This document shows positions 16,984 through 26,108 of a DNA stretch of 64,000 nucleotides, piece by piece (positions within the stretch are counted from its first letter, which is position 1; each line of letters begins with the position of its first letter). The DNA is taken from assembly GCF_900114915.1 (NCBI RefSeq), contig NZ_FOUS01000020.1, positions 1 through 64,000 of the forward strand, read 5' to 3'. The notes under the pieces are model-generated. The model did not search any database. It was not told where the DNA came from and saw only the letters and a program-made list of their open reading frames with translations. Made by a program: the position numbers and the translations under genes. This DNA is from Bradyrhizobium sp. Rc3b. GTDB lineage: Bacteria; Pseudomonadota; Alphaproteobacteria; Rhizobiales; Xanthobacteraceae.

Positions 16984-18333
16984 TCATCGGGATCCATAGA
17001 GATAGGTGGGCAGCCACAATGCGATCTCCGGGAAGATGTAGACCAACGCCATGGTGAGGAAGACGAGGCCGACAAAGGGAAGCGCGCCGGAGAAGATGTC
17101 GGTTAGCTTCACCTGAGGCGGCGCCACGCCCTTCAGATAGAAGGCGGCCATCGCGACCGGCGGCGTGTTGAACGCCGTCTGCGTGTTCAGTGCCACCAGG
17201 ATGCCGAAGAAGATCGGATCGATGCCGTATTGGGGAAGCAGCGGCAGGAAAATCGGCACGAAGATGATGATGATCTCGGTCCATTCCAGTGGCCAACCGA
17301 GCAGAAAGATGATCAGCTGGGTCAGCAGCAGGAACTGGATCGGCGAAAGGTCCATCGAGGTGAAGAACTGCTCCACCACCGACTGTCCGCCAAGGACGGC
17401 AAACACCGCGGAAAACGTCCACGACCCGATGAACAGGTAGCAAACCATCGCGGTGGCGCGCACGGTCAGATACACGGATTCGCGCAGCATCTCGTAGTTG
17501 AGCGAACGATAGGCGGCCGCCAGAACCATGCTCATGAGGGCACCCACCGCGGCCGCCTCGGATGGCGTTGCCAAGCCAAACAGAATTGCGCCGAGCACCG
17601 AAACGATAAGCAACGCAAGTGGCAGGAATGACGTGGCAAGTGCCCAGACGACCTTGGACGTCGGCACGTCGGTCTGTTCGCGCGGCAGCTTCGGCGCGAG
17701 CGCGGGATTGATGATCGCGCGGGTCATCGCATAGAGGACGTAGAAGCCAGCGAGCAAGAATCCCGGAAAGAACGCGGCCGCATAAAGCTTGACCGCTGAA
17801 ACGCCGGCGGTCGCCGCATAGACAATCAGGAGAATGCTCGGCGGAATCAGGATGCCGAGGCAGCCACCGGCGCAGACCACGCCTGCCGACAGCTTGGTGT
17901 CGTAGCCCGCTCGCAACATCGCGGGCAGGGCCAGCAGGCCCATCAGCGTGACAACGGCGCCGACAATGCCGGTGGCGGTCGCGAACATCGCGCAGGTGAT
18001 CAGCGTGGCCACCGCAAGCGCGCCCGGCACGTTCTTCATCGACAATTGCAGCGAGTAGAACAGGCGGTCGAGAATGTTGGCGCGTTCGATCAAATAGCCC
18101 ATGAACAGGAAGAGCGGAACCGCGACTAGAACGTCGCTGGACGTGACCTCGAACGTCTTCTGCACCAGCAGCGTGAAGATGCGATTCTGGAAGAAGTCCT
18201 GACCGGGGGTGTAGTAGGCATAGTAGCCGAACGAGACACCCATCGCCATCAGCGTGAAGGCTATCGGGAATCCGAGCATGATGATGAAGATGAAGAGGCC
18301 CAACATCAGCATGCCGAGTTGAGGATCGGTCAT
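16984..18333 (-). CDS. TRAP transporter large permease (DctM type)
   Basis: A 449-residue membrane protein with about 12 helices and typical DctM landmarks: LFIFIIMLGFPIAFTLMAMG at the N-terminus, VPLFLFMGYLIERANILDRL, GALAVATLITCAMFATATGI, and GCLGILIPPSILLIVYA. It forms the sodium-driven import channel with the small subunit and takes substrate from the periplasmic binding protein. Its ATG overlaps the small permease stop (ATGA) and AAGGGA lies upstream. Confidence 0.95.
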   Translation of the reverse strand: MTDPQLGMLMLGLFIFIIMLGFPIAFTLMAMGVSFGYYAYYTPGQDFFQNRIFTLLVQKTFEVTSSDVLVAVPLFLFMGYLIERANILDRLFYSLQLSMKNVPGALAVATLITCAMFATATGIVGAVVTLMGLLALPAMLRAGYDTKLSAGVVCAGGCLGILIPPSILLIVYAATAGVSAVKLYAAAFFPGFLLAGFYVLYAMTRAIINPALAPKLPREQTDVPTSKVVWALATSFLPLALLIVSVLGAILFGLATPSEAAAVGALMSMVLAAAYRSLNYEMLRESVYLTVRATAMVCYLFIGSWTFSAVFAVLGGQSVVEQFFTSMDLSPIQFLLLTQLIIFLLGWPLEWTEIIIIFVPIFLPLLPQYGIDPIFFGILVALNTQTAFNTPPVAMAAFYLKGVAPPQVKLTDIFSGALPFVGLVFLTMALVYIFPEIALWLPTYLYGSR

Positions 18334-18932
18334 GCGCCTGGTCCCTTCTCGCGCTGCGGCTCAACCGCCTGCTGCTGATGCTCGCGGATGACGAGGCTCT
18401 CGGTTTCTTCCACGTCGTGCAGGCGTTGCGGCCATCGGCCGGTGCGGATGCAAAGCACACAGCGAATGATTTCGGCGATCCCTTGCAGGAACAGAAGGAA
18501 GCCGGTGAGCGGGATCAGCGCCTTCAGCGGAAACACCGGCACGCCGGCCGGACTGAAGATGCTGACCTCGCGGAACCGCACCGACATCTGGGCGTAATTC
18601 CAGCCCGCATACATCAGCGCCCCGATCGCCGGCAGGAAGAACAGGATATACAGGACGAGGTCTATCGTTGCCTGGGTGCGCGGCGACCAGAGGCGGTAGA
18701 CCACGTCGGCGCGGACATGGCCGTTGCGCGAGAGCGTATATGCGCCGGCCATCAGAAACATCGCGCCATAGGTGATGTAGCTGATGTCGAAAGCCCAAGT
18801 GGTCGGCGCACGCAGCACGTAGCGCACGAACACCTCGTAGCTTACCCCCAGCGTAAGGACGAGAATCAGCCATGCAAACGCCTTGCCGACCCACGTGCTC
18901 AGCTCGTCGATGAAGAACAGAAATTTCGTCAT
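18330..18932 (-). CDS. TRAP transporter small permease (DctQ type)
   Basis: A 200-residue membrane protein with four helices. The first carries FFIDELSTWVGKAFAWLILV, the second ends LTLGVSYEVFVRYVLRAP (the DctQ 'E-v-x-x-RYV' motif), then AFDISYITYGAMFLMAGAYT. The tail is charged and cytoplasmic. The ATG at 18932 aligns with family starts; eight codons upstream another ATG is open, and neither has a strong ribosome binding site. It is translationally coupled to the large permease. Confidence 0.9.
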   Translation of the reverse strand: MTKFLFFIDELSTWVGKAFAWLILVLTLGVSYEVFVRYVLRAPTTWAFDISYITYGAMFLMAGAYTLSRNGHVRADVVYRLWSPRTQATIDLVLYILFFLPAIGALMYAGWNYAQMSVRFREVSIFSPAGVPVFPLKALIPLTGFLLFLQGIAEIIRCVLCIRTGRWPQRLHDVEETESLVIREHQQQAVEPQREKGPGA

Positions 18933-19043
18933 GCGAGCCGAACTCGCTGCGAGCAATACATCCGGACGTCCCCCTAATTCGTGGGCGGCGCTTCGATCGC
19001 GCCGCCCCTCTATACGGCCTCACGCCAAGCGCCGCGACAGCCC

Positions 19044-20171
19044 TCAGACCTTGAGCACGCCAGGAAAGTGATGCTCGAAGGCGCCGCGGTAGTCCGTCGC
19101 GTTATTCGTGTTGTAGTAGACCACGCGGCGCACCCATTCCTTCTGCGAGTCCATGACTTTCTTCATGAATGGATCGGAGCCGAGCTGGGCGATCAGACCG
19201 TCCCATGCCTTGATCTGCGCGTCGAACACCGACTTCGGCGTCCGCGCGACGTTGACCTTGTCCTTGTTAATCAGCTCCTGCAGGTCCTTCGAATAATAAT
19301 CCATGGCTTTCCATTCGTTGGCGGAGGACACAGCTTCGGCGGCGTATTGCAGGATTGCCTGCTGTTCCTTCGGCAGCGCGTTGAATTTCGTCCGGTTGAA
19401 CATGATCTCGAAATATTCCGTCGCCTGATGATGGCTGCCCATCATGTAGTTCTTGGCGACATCCTGCGCGCCGAAGCGCCGGTCCGAGGTCGGATTGTTG
19501 AATTCGAACCCGTCGATCACGCCGCGCTCCATCGCGGGCACGATCTCGCCACCGGGTAGCTGCGCGACGGATGCACCCATCGCCTGGAAGAGATCGGCGG
19601 CCAGGCCCACCGTGCGATACTTCAAGCCCTTGAGGTCATCCGCGCTGGTGATGGGCTTCTTGAACCAACCGAGCGGCTGGGTCGGCATCGGCATGGCGAA
19701 GAAGCTCTTGATGTTGACGTTCATGATCTTGGTCTGGAGCTCCTCAAACAGCTCCTTGCCGCCGCCGTTGTGGATCCAGCCGAGGCCTTCGTTGGCGTTG
19801 AAGCCGAACACGGGGCCTGTACCGAACAGCGAGGCGGCCTTGTGCTTGCCGTACCAGTAGACAGTGACCGTGTGTGCGGCGTCGATCTGGCCGCCATGAA
19901 CGCCATCGAATACCTGGAACGGATGCACGACCGAGCCGCCGACCAGATAGTCGATGCGCAGTCGACCTCCGGCCATCTCGTTGACGCGCTTCACATAGTC
20001 TTCGGCCATTTCGTTGAAGACATCGGCCTTGCCCCACGAGCCCTGCATCTTCAGGGTCGCCGTTTGCGCGCGGCTGACTTGCGGCATGGCGATGGTGGCA
20101 GCGCCGGCGGCGCCGGCCGTCAGCAAGAATTTGCGACGAGTGGTTCTGGTCTTTTCAGACTTTACAGTCAT
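19044..20171 (-). CDS. TRAP transporter substrate-binding protein (DctP type)
   Basis: A 375-residue exported solute receptor. The Tat signal TRRKFLLTAGAAGAAT is visible, then LKMQGSWGKADVFNEMAEDY. The family ligand Arg lies in DLKGLKYRTVGLAADLFQAM, and QLPGGEIVPAMERGVIDGFE follows. GGGAGGACGTCC before the ATG at 20171 sets the start. It is the first gene of the operon binding protein, small permease, large permease, amidase, 56-residue protein. Ligand unknown; members of this branch bind carboxylates or aromatic acids. Confidence 0.9.
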   Translation of the reverse strand: MTVKSEKTRTTRRKFLLTAGAAGAATIAMPQVSRAQTATLKMQGSWGKADVFNEMAEDYVKRVNEMAGGRLRIDYLVGGSVVHPFQVFDGVHGGQIDAAHTVTVYWYGKHKAASLFGTGPVFGFNANEGLGWIHNGGGKELFEELQTKIMNVNIKSFFAMPMPTQPLGWFKKPITSADDLKGLKYRTVGLAADLFQAMGASVAQLPGGEIVPAMERGVIDGFEFNNPTSDRRFGAQDVAKNYMMGSHHQATEYFEIMFNRTKFNALPKEQQAILQYAAEAVSSANEWKAMDYYSKDLQELINKDKVNVARTPKSVFDAQIKAWDGLIAQLGSDPFMKKVMDSQKEWVRRVVYYNTNNATDYRGAFEHHFPGVLKV

Positions 20172-20784
20172 GGACGTCCTCCCTGGCGGCTTCGTTGTTC
20201 GAACGCGTTTCGGTGCGCGTCGATGACCGCTGGAGGTAGGCCGCATTCCAGCGACTTTGATCGAAGTTTGGACGTATTGCCGGCATCCGACAAGCTACCC
20301 GATGTCGCATTCCTTAGTCTTAGGCGATCCCATTCGAGCGTTCAGTAGTGAGATACTCACGGGCCTGTCGCGGCGCAGCAAAGATGAAGGCGAACGTCTG
20401 CATCGCGGCGTTCGCATGTTGAGTCTCGACAGGAATGTTGTGGCCGAGCCGGCTGACCGTCACGAGACCATGCCAACTCCAGTCGCCGGATGTGTGGAAG
20501 TCATCTAGACCACGGCATAGGCCAATGACCTTCCAAAGATCGGAGGGGGCGGAAACGCTCGGCGCAAGCTCCCGCATGATGTGGAGCACAAGCCGCGAGT
20601 GACAGCGGGGCTGGCCGCCGGCAGCCCGCTCCGGGGCTGTCGGTCGCGGTTTAGTTGCCCTGAGCGGTCGGGCCCATGACAGGAGGCGGCATCGGCCTGT
20701 CCGATTCCGTACCCCGCCGGGCTTCCCCTCAGCGCCGGCATGCCCTATGACGCTGCAACGCAAAAATCCCCCCAAAAGATAGTC
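20172..20784. other. intergenic stretch, no gene seen
   Basis: About 600 bases between the divergent TRAP operon and the ABC-F gene. It must hold both promoters. I see no convincing gene, known repeat or clear operator. Confidence 0.6.
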
Positions 20785-22407
20785 ATGATCCGCCTCGACA
20801 ACGTCAGCAAGCAAGCCGGCCACCAGATCCTTTTCATTGAAGCCTCCGCGGCCCTCAACAAGGGGGAGAAGATCGGCCTGGTCGGGCCGAACGGCGCCGG
20901 CAAGACCACGCTGTTCCGGATGATCGCCGGTGAGGAACTGCCCGACGAGGGGCAGGTTTCGACCGATCGCGGTATCACCATCGGCTATTTCAACCAGGAC
21001 GTCGGCGAGATGTCGGGCCGCAGTGCCGTGGCCGAGGTGATGGACGGGGCCGGCCCCGTCAGCGAGGTCGCGGCCGAGCTGCGCGAGCTCGAGGCCGCCA
21101 TGGCCGATCCTGACAAAGCCGACCAGATGGACGAGATCATCACCCGCTACGGCGAGGTGCAGCACCGTTTCGAGGAGCTCGACGGCTACGCGCTCGACGG
21201 CCGCGCACGCGAAGCGCTGTCCGGCCTCGGCTTCAGCCAGGAGATGATGGACGGCGACGTCGGAAAACTCTCCGGCGGCTGGAAGATGCGCGTAGCGCTG
21301 GCGCGTATTCTTTTGATGCGCCCGGACGTGATGCTGCTCGACGAGCCGAGCAACCATCTCGACCTCGAAAGCCTGATCTGGCTGGAAAAATTCCTGCACG
21401 ACTACGAAGGCACGCTGCTGATGACTTCGCATGACCGCGAGTTCATCAACCGCGTGATCTCAAAAGTGATCGAGATCGATAGCGGCTCGCTCACCACCTA
21501 TACCGGCGACTACGAATTCTACGAGCAGCAGCGGGCGCAGAACGAGAAGCAGCAGCAGGCGCAGTTCGAGCGCCAGCAGGCGATGCTCGCCAAGGAGATC
21601 AAGTTCATCGAGCGCTTCAAGGCGCGCGCCTCGCATGCGGCCCAGGTGCAGAGCCGGGTGAAGAAGCTCGACAAGATCGAGCGGGTCGAGCCGCCGCGCC
21701 GCCGCCAGAGCGTGGCATTCGATTTTCCGCCGGCACCGCGTTCGGGCGAGGACGTCGTGGCGCTCAAGAACGTGCACAAGGGCTACGGAGCCAAGCGCAT
21801 CTATGACGGGCTCGATTTCATGATCCGGCGCAGGGAGCGCTGGTGCGTGATGGGCGTCAACGGCGCTGGCAAGTCGACGCTGCTCAAGCTCGTTGCGGGT
21901 GCGAGCGAGCCGGACCAAGGCACGGTGGCGGTCGGCGGCAGCGTCAAGATGGGCTATTTCGCCCAGCACGCGATGGACCTGCTTGACGGCGAGCAGACGG
22001 TGTTTCAGTCGCTCGAATACGCGTTTCCGACCGCCGGGCAGGGAAGCCTGCGCGCGCTCGCCGGCTGCTTCGGCTTCTCCGGCGACGACGTCGAGAAGCG
22101 CTGCCGCGTGCTGTCAGGCGGCGAGAAGGCGCGGCTGGTGATGGCCAAGATGCTGTTCGACCCGCCGAACTTCCTGGTGCTGGACGAGCCGACCAACCAT
22201 CTCGACCTCGCCACCAAGGAAATGCTGATCACGGCGCTTTCGGATTTCGAGGGCACCATGCTGTTCGTCTCGCATGACCGGCATTTTCTGGCGACATTGT
22301 CGAACCGGGTGCTGGAGCTGACACCGGAAGGCATCCACCAGTTCGGCGGCGGCTACACGGAATATGTTGCGCGCACCGGGCAGGAGGCGCCGGGGTTGCG
22401 GTCGTAA
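20785..22407 (+). CDS. ABC-F family ATPase (translation factor or resistance type)
   Basis: A 540-residue soluble protein with two ABC modules and no membrane domain. The first has GPNGAGKTT, LSGGWKMRVALARI and VMLLDEPSNHLD; the second has GVNGAGKST, LSGGEKARLVMAKM and FLVLDEPTNHLD. Between them lies the charged linker with EQQRAQNEKQQQAQFERQQA and FKARASHAAQVQSRVKKLDK, the P-site tRNA interaction motif. The length and the short C-terminus suggest a YbiT/Uup-like housekeeping member acting on ribosomes. The ATG at 20785 starts the family-typical MIRLDNVSKQ. Confidence 0.9.
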   Translation: MIRLDNVSKQAGHQILFIEASAALNKGEKIGLVGPNGAGKTTLFRMIAGEELPDEGQVSTDRGITIGYFNQDVGEMSGRSAVAEVMDGAGPVSEVAAELRELEAAMADPDKADQMDEIITRYGEVQHRFEELDGYALDGRAREALSGLGFSQEMMDGDVGKLSGGWKMRVALARILLMRPDVMLLDEPSNHLDLESLIWLEKFLHDYEGTLLMTSHDREFINRVISKVIEIDSGSLTTYTGDYEFYEQQRAQNEKQQQAQFERQQAMLAKEIKFIERFKARASHAAQVQSRVKKLDKIERVEPPRRRQSVAFDFPPAPRSGEDVVALKNVHKGYGAKRIYDGLDFMIRRRERWCVMGVNGAGKSTLLKLVAGASEPDQGTVAVGGSVKMGYFAQHAMDLLDGEQTVFQSLEYAFPTAGQGSLRALAGCFGFSGDDVEKRCRVLSGGEKARLVMAKMLFDPPNFLVLDEPTNHLDLATKEMLITALSDFEGTMLFVSHDRHFLATLSNRVLELTPEGIHQFGGGYTEYVARTGQEAPGLRS

Positions 22408-22418
22408 TTGGGGGGCGG

Positions 22419-22820
22419 GTAGCCCGGATGGAGCGCAGCGCAATCCGGGATTCGTGCCACATGGGCAGTCGTGCGATGCGGATGGTCGCCCCGGATTACG
22501 CTTCGCTCCATCCAGGCTACGAAGTGCAGGTCGTTGGACCCGTAGCCCGGATGAAGCGCAGCGCAATCCGGGATTCGTGCCACATGGGCAGTCGTGCGAT
22601 GCGGATGGTCGCCCCGGATTACGCTTCGCTCCATCCAGGCTACGAAGTGCAGGTCGTTGGACCCGTAGCCCGGATGAAGCGCAGCGCAATCCGGGATTCG
22701 TGCCACATGGGCAGTCGTGCGATGCGGATGGTCGCCCCGGATTACGCTTCGCTCCATCCAGGCTACGAAGTGCAGGTCGTTGGGCCCGTAGCCCGGATGA
22801 AGCGCAGCGCAATCCGGGAT
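22419..22820. repeat. tandem REP/BIME array, 123-bp period
   Basis: Units begin at 22419, 22542, 22665 and 22788, a constant 123-base step. Each unit contains a forward REP (gtagcccggatgaagcgcag) and an inverted REP (ttacgcttcgctccatccag), with a spacer in between; the last unit is only the forward half. Because 123 is divisible by three, frames stay open through the array on both strands, but these are not genes. Confidence 0.95.
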
Positions 22821-23352
22821 CAGTCTCCACGTTCGCCGAAATTGCCTGTGATCTCGCCAACGCCTCCCCAATCGGGAGCGAGCATACCAGCCCGAACGTA
22901 GCGATGGAGCGATGAGTACGGCCAATCGACCGGTGACGCGACGAGCCCGTGCTTGACCGGATTATAATGAATGTAATCGGCGCATCGTTCGAAATCCGCA
23001 TCGTCGCGGACGGTGTGCTCCCAGAAACGCTTTTGCCACAAAGCGAATTCGCCACGGTCGTTGCGGGAGATCGGGGCGCCGGACGACGCCAGCCGGTGAG
23101 TGAATAGGCTCTTGATCCGCCGCCATCTCCCGGAGAAGTCAGCGTCTCGTCCGGGAGCGTCATGATGACGTGCAGGTGATCGGGCAGGATCACGATCGCG
23201 TCGATCTCGAATGGTCGTTCGGCCCGTGTGACGCGGAATGCGCCGCGCAGTTGGTCGACATGATCGATCAGCGCGGACGATGTTCGATCGTCCAGCGTCA
23301 CGGTGAAGAAGAAGGTGCCGCCGGGAAGAAGATTGCGCCGATAGCGAACCAT
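22820..23352 (-). pseudogene. REP-associated tyrosine transposase (RAYT), frameshifted
   Basis: The first half reads MVRYRRNLLPGGTFFFTVTL and continues to AIVILPDHLHVIMTLP, with the HLH of the HUH-like site. The match then jumps to another frame: ADFSGRWRRIKSLFTHRL, LWQKRFWEHTVRDDADFERC, and ADYIHYNPVKHGLVASPVDW with the catalytic Tyr. One missing base near 23146 (gacgag-acgctgac) explains the break. The stop codon falls inside the last REP of the adjacent array, and another REP lies just upstream of the start. RAYTs mobilise or maintain REP elements. It could be a pseudogene, a recoded gene or a sequencing error. Confidence 0.85.
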
Positions 23353-23360
23353 GCAGACCG

Positions 23361-23393
23361 TCCCGGATTACGCTTCGCTTCATCCGGGCTACA
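23361..23393 (-). repeat. single REP element upstream of the RAYT gene
   Basis: TCCCGGATTACGCTTCGCTT followed by CATCCGGGCTAC, the same palindrome as in the 22419-22820 array. Flanking of a RAYT gene by REPs is the known arrangement. Confidence 0.9.
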
Positions 23394-23482
23394 ACCAGAT
23401 CGAGAGATTTGCAATCAATTCGCTCGCTTGAACGCCCCGGCCGCCCTCGCTACGCTTTTGAAAAAAAGGGAGTGAAACGGCG

Positions 23483-24356
23483 ATGAAGCAACTCCGGATC
23501 GGCGAGATCACCATCGACGCCGTGATCGAGCGGGAGGGGCCGTGGCGGCGGCCGCGGGATTTCTTCCCGGCCTATGACGAGGGCGTGTTCGGGCGTCATC
23601 TGCCGACGATGGAGCCGGAGGTGTTCGACGCCGCGCGCGGCATGATGGTCATCACCTACCAGACCTTTGTCGTGCGCACGCCCCGCTACACCATTTTGGT
23701 CGATACCTGCACCGGCGAGGACAAGGGCCATCCGCCGCCGTTCGATTTTCCGGGCAAGGAGCGCTGGCGCAACGAGCTGTTCGCGCTCGGCATCGGTTTT
23801 GAGCAGATCGACTACGTGTTCTGCACGCATCTGCATATCGATCACACCGGCTGGAACACGAGTTTGCGCGACGGCCGCTGGGTGCCGACATTTCCGAATG
23901 CGAAATACGTCTTTCAAGGGTGAATACGCGGCCTGGGAAGCGGAGAACGCCAAGGGCAGCAATCCGCCCGGGACCGTGTTTCGCGACAATTGCCTGCCGA
24001 TCGTCGAAGCGGGGCAGGCGCTCTTGGTCGACGATGATTACGCGCTGGATGATACCGTCACCCTGACGCCGACGCCGGGGCACTCGCCCTGTCATTGCTG
24101 CGTGAACATTGTCTCGAAGGGCCAGCGCGCGGTGGTCGCGGGCGACCTCATGCATCACCAGATCCAGTGCCGCGAGCCGGACTGGTCGGCGAAGCCGGAT
24201 TGGGACCCGAAGCAGTCGACGCTCTCGCGGCGAAAATTCTTCGCCTCCGTGGCGGACACCGACACGCTGATTTTACCGGTTCATTTCCCGGCGCCGACGG
24301 CGGGGCTGATCAAGCCGCTGGGCGACGCGTTTGATTATAAGTTCAAGCGGGAGTGA
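23483..24356 (+). pseudogene. metallo-beta-lactamase-fold hydrolase, frameshifted
   Basis: Residues up to about 143 (MKQLRIGEITIDAVIEREGP to WVPTFPNAKYVF) and the continuation (EYAAWEAENAKGSNPPGTVF to DAFDYKFKRE) are in different frames. They join near 23912 in 'gtctttcaagg'. Zinc-site motifs are all present: CTHLHIDHTGW, GHSPCHCC and GDLMHH, so apart from the shift the enzyme looks functional. One inserted T or two lost bases would explain it. MBL enzymes of this branch hydrolyse lactones or related esters. It may be a real inactivation or a consensus error. Confidence 0.85.
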
Positions 24357-24363
24357 ACCTCTT

Positions 24364-24505
24364 CACCTCGCCCCGCTTGCGGGGAGAGGTCGAATTTGCG
24401 CGAAGCGCAAATTCGGGTGAGGGGGACTCTCCTCGGGCTCAGCTGTCACCGCCCCGCGGAGACTCCCCCTCACCCCAACCCTCTCCGCGCAAGCGGGGCG
24501 AGGGG
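24364..24505. repeat. palindromic intergenic repeat
   Basis: CACCTCGCCCCGCTTGCGGG at the left is mirrored by CCGCGCAAGCGGGGCGAGG at the right. An internal hairpin AATTTGCGCGAAGCGCAAAT lies between. This is a common rhizobial mobile-palindrome pattern, situated between convergent genes. Confidence 0.8.
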
Positions 24506-24520
24506 TAGATCGAGCGCGCC

Positions 24521-24769
24521 TTACGCGCTGACCTCGCACTTCTTCATAAAGCTGTTCTTGGCAGCGCCGGCGAGCGGCTTGCCGTCGGCGCTCACGGCCT
24601 TGGGCGCGCAGGCGTCGGCCTTGCACTTCTTCAGGAACGAGGTCTTGGCGGCGCCGGCGAGCGGCTTGCCGTCCTTGCCGACCGCCTTGCTCTCGCAGGT
24701 TTCTTGCGCGAAGGCCGAGCCTGCTGCAAAGGTGGCAACGATTGCAGCCAGGATAATCCGCTTCATCAT
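24521..24769 (-). CDS. PsiF-repeat exported protein
   Basis: An 82-residue exported protein: signal MMKRIILAAIVATFAAGSAF-AQ, then two tandem PsiF repeats, SKAVGKDGKPLAGAAKTSFL-KKC and PKAVSADGKPLAGAAKNSFM-KKC. The conserved Cys pairs probably form disulfides. GGAGACACCT precedes two adjacent ATGs (24769 and 24766); either may be used. PsiF-repeat proteins are induced by phosphate starvation in E. coli, but no Pho box was identified here and the function is unknown. Confidence 0.85.
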   Translation of the reverse strand: MMKRIILAAIVATFAAGSAFAQETCESKAVGKDGKPLAGAAKTSFLKKCKADACAPKAVSADGKPLAGAAKNSFMKKCEVSA

Positions 24770-24974
24770 AGGTGTCTCCGTAAACCAGAAATGGCGGAGA
24801 GATTGGAGCCGGGAATCGTGGCGCAATCAAGCTGGATGAGGGCCTGCCGTCCGGTCCGGCTGGCGATTTTTTCGAGTGGGAGTTGGCAACAGGCTCGCTT
24901 CCTGTTGCACTGCTCGCTGACCGCGGCGGGCAATGCTGCTAGGCTTGGCCAGCTCAGCTGGATGGAGCATCGTG

Positions 24975-25442
24975 ATGGACGCCGTGATCCCGAAACACTG
25001 GGAAGCCGCCGATCAGCATTCGCACCTGGTTCGGCCGCAAGACATGGATTGGCAGACGACGCGCTTTCCGGGGTGCGAGGCCAAGACACTGCTGTTCGAT
25101 CGCCGCACCGGCCTGATGACCGCCTTGATGCGGTTTGCGCCGGGATCGGTGCTGCCCGACCACGAGCATGTCGGCATCGAGCAGAGCTGGGTGATCGAAG
25201 GCGCACTCGTCGACAAGGAGGGGCCGGCCAAGGGCATCGCCTGCAAGGCCGGCGAATTCATCTGGCGCGAGGCAGGCAGCCGGCATGCCGCCTGGTGTCC
25301 GGACGGGGCCCTGATCCTCGCGATCTTCCAGGTGCCGAACAAGTTCTTCGAAGCCGACGGCCGCGTGGTCGACGCCGCCGGCCAGGATTGGGACGAGACT
25401 TGGGGGCACACCGGCGCAGAGGGAACGCGGAGCGCGCGATAG
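24975..25442 (+). CDS. cupin protein (ChrR-like)
   Basis: A 155-residue cytoplasmic cupin. The metal motif is seen as GSVLPDHEHVGIEQSWVIEG (two His plus Glu) and the second motif as CKAGEFIWREAGSRHAAWCP. This order matches the anti-ECF-sigma ChrR cupin domain and related stand-alone dioxygenase-like cupins; the N-terminal zinc domain of ChrR is absent. GGAG before the ATG at 24975 sets the start. No sigma factor gene is adjacent, so an enzymatic or sensory role remains open. Confidence 0.8.
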   Translation: MDAVIPKHWEAADQHSHLVRPQDMDWQTTRFPGCEAKTLLFDRRTGLMTALMRFAPGSVLPDHEHVGIEQSWVIEGALVDKEGPAKGIACKAGEFIWREAGSRHAAWCPDGALILAIFQVPNKFFEADGRVVDAAGQDWDETWGHTGAEGTRSAR

Positions 25443-25457
25443 GCCGCTCTGCACAGT

Positions 25458-26021
25458 CTAAACCTTGCCGTCGATGCTTCTGATGAGCATGGCGACCTGA
25501 ACGGCGATCAAGCGCCGCATCTCCTTGCCGCTCCTGGCTGTTTCCCGCAGTCCGCGCATGCCGAACACGAGGCAGCGCGCCAAAACTTCGGGCTCGTCCG
25601 CTCCCCTTGCGGACCGCACCTGATCCCCGATGAGCTCGACGACCAGGGACTGGAAATTGTCATAGACCTGTCGGACTGCGGGGAAGCGGAGGTCGAAGAG
25701 ATCGGCCGAATCCGGATGCGCCTCGACCAGGTCGAAGCCATGACATCCCCAGGATTTGCAAGCGTGGAGCAGCTTGGCGTGAAGCCCGTCGAGGCGGGCG
25801 ATCGCGGCCCTGATCTCGCGATGCTTCTGCTCGTCCATTCCCTGGATGACTGCCGCGAACACCGCGTCCTTGTCGGGGAAGAGCAGGTAGAGCGCGGGCC
25901 GCGAAATCCCCGCCTCAGAGGCGATGTCGCCCATCGTCGTTCGGGCATAGCCGTAGCGCGAAAAGACCGTGGTCGCAGCCGCGACGGCAAGCTGTTCTTT
26001 CGAGGCGCGGGATTGAACCAT
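25458..26021 (-). CDS. TetR/AcrR family repressor
   Basis: A 187-residue regulator. The N-terminal HTH is FSRYGYARTTMGDIASEAGI followed by SRPALYLLFPDKDAVFAAVI, the classic TetR pattern. The rest is the ligand-binding helical domain (LHACKSWGCHGFDLVEAHPD). GGGGAGATC before the ATG at 26021 supports the start. It is divergent from the NTF2-like gene at 26109, and the shared 88-base gap carries an inverted repeat likely to be its operator. Confidence 0.9.
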   Translation of the reverse strand: MVQSRASKEQLAVAAATTVFSRYGYARTTMGDIASEAGISRPALYLLFPDKDAVFAAVIQGMDEQKHREIRAAIARLDGLHAKLLHACKSWGCHGFDLVEAHPDSADLFDLRFPAVRQVYDNFQSLVVELIGDQVRSARGADEPEVLARCLVFGMRGLRETARSGKEMRRLIAVQVAMLIRSIDGKV

Positions 26022-26047
26022 GATCTCCCCATCAATCGTCCGCATCT

Positions 26048-26078
26048 TGACAAAATGTCGATAATTGTCAATTTGTCA
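26048..26078. promoter_or_regulatory. inverted repeat, probable TetR operator
   Basis: TGACAAA at 26048-26054 mirrors TTTGTCA at 26072-26078, with a further TTGTCA at 26065-26070. It lies between the divergent TetR gene and the NTF2-like gene, so it can control both. Confidence 0.7.
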
Positions 26079-26108
26079 TGATCAGGAAAAGCAAGAGGGT
26101 GTTGCGAG

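Noticed and set aside
20320..21432. Long minus-strand open frame of 370 codons
   Set aside because: It lies mostly opposite the ABC-F gene, whose motifs are unmistakable; its own sequence has no domain and is a high-GC antisense shadow.
22419..22820. CRISPR array
   Set aside because: The repeats are regular, but the 'spacers' are identical and the unit contains REP palindromes; no cas genes are present.
22364..22925. Repeated open frames of 150-190 codons across the REP array
   Set aside because: They follow from the 123-base period being a multiple of three. The translations are repeats of palindromic DNA, not proteins.
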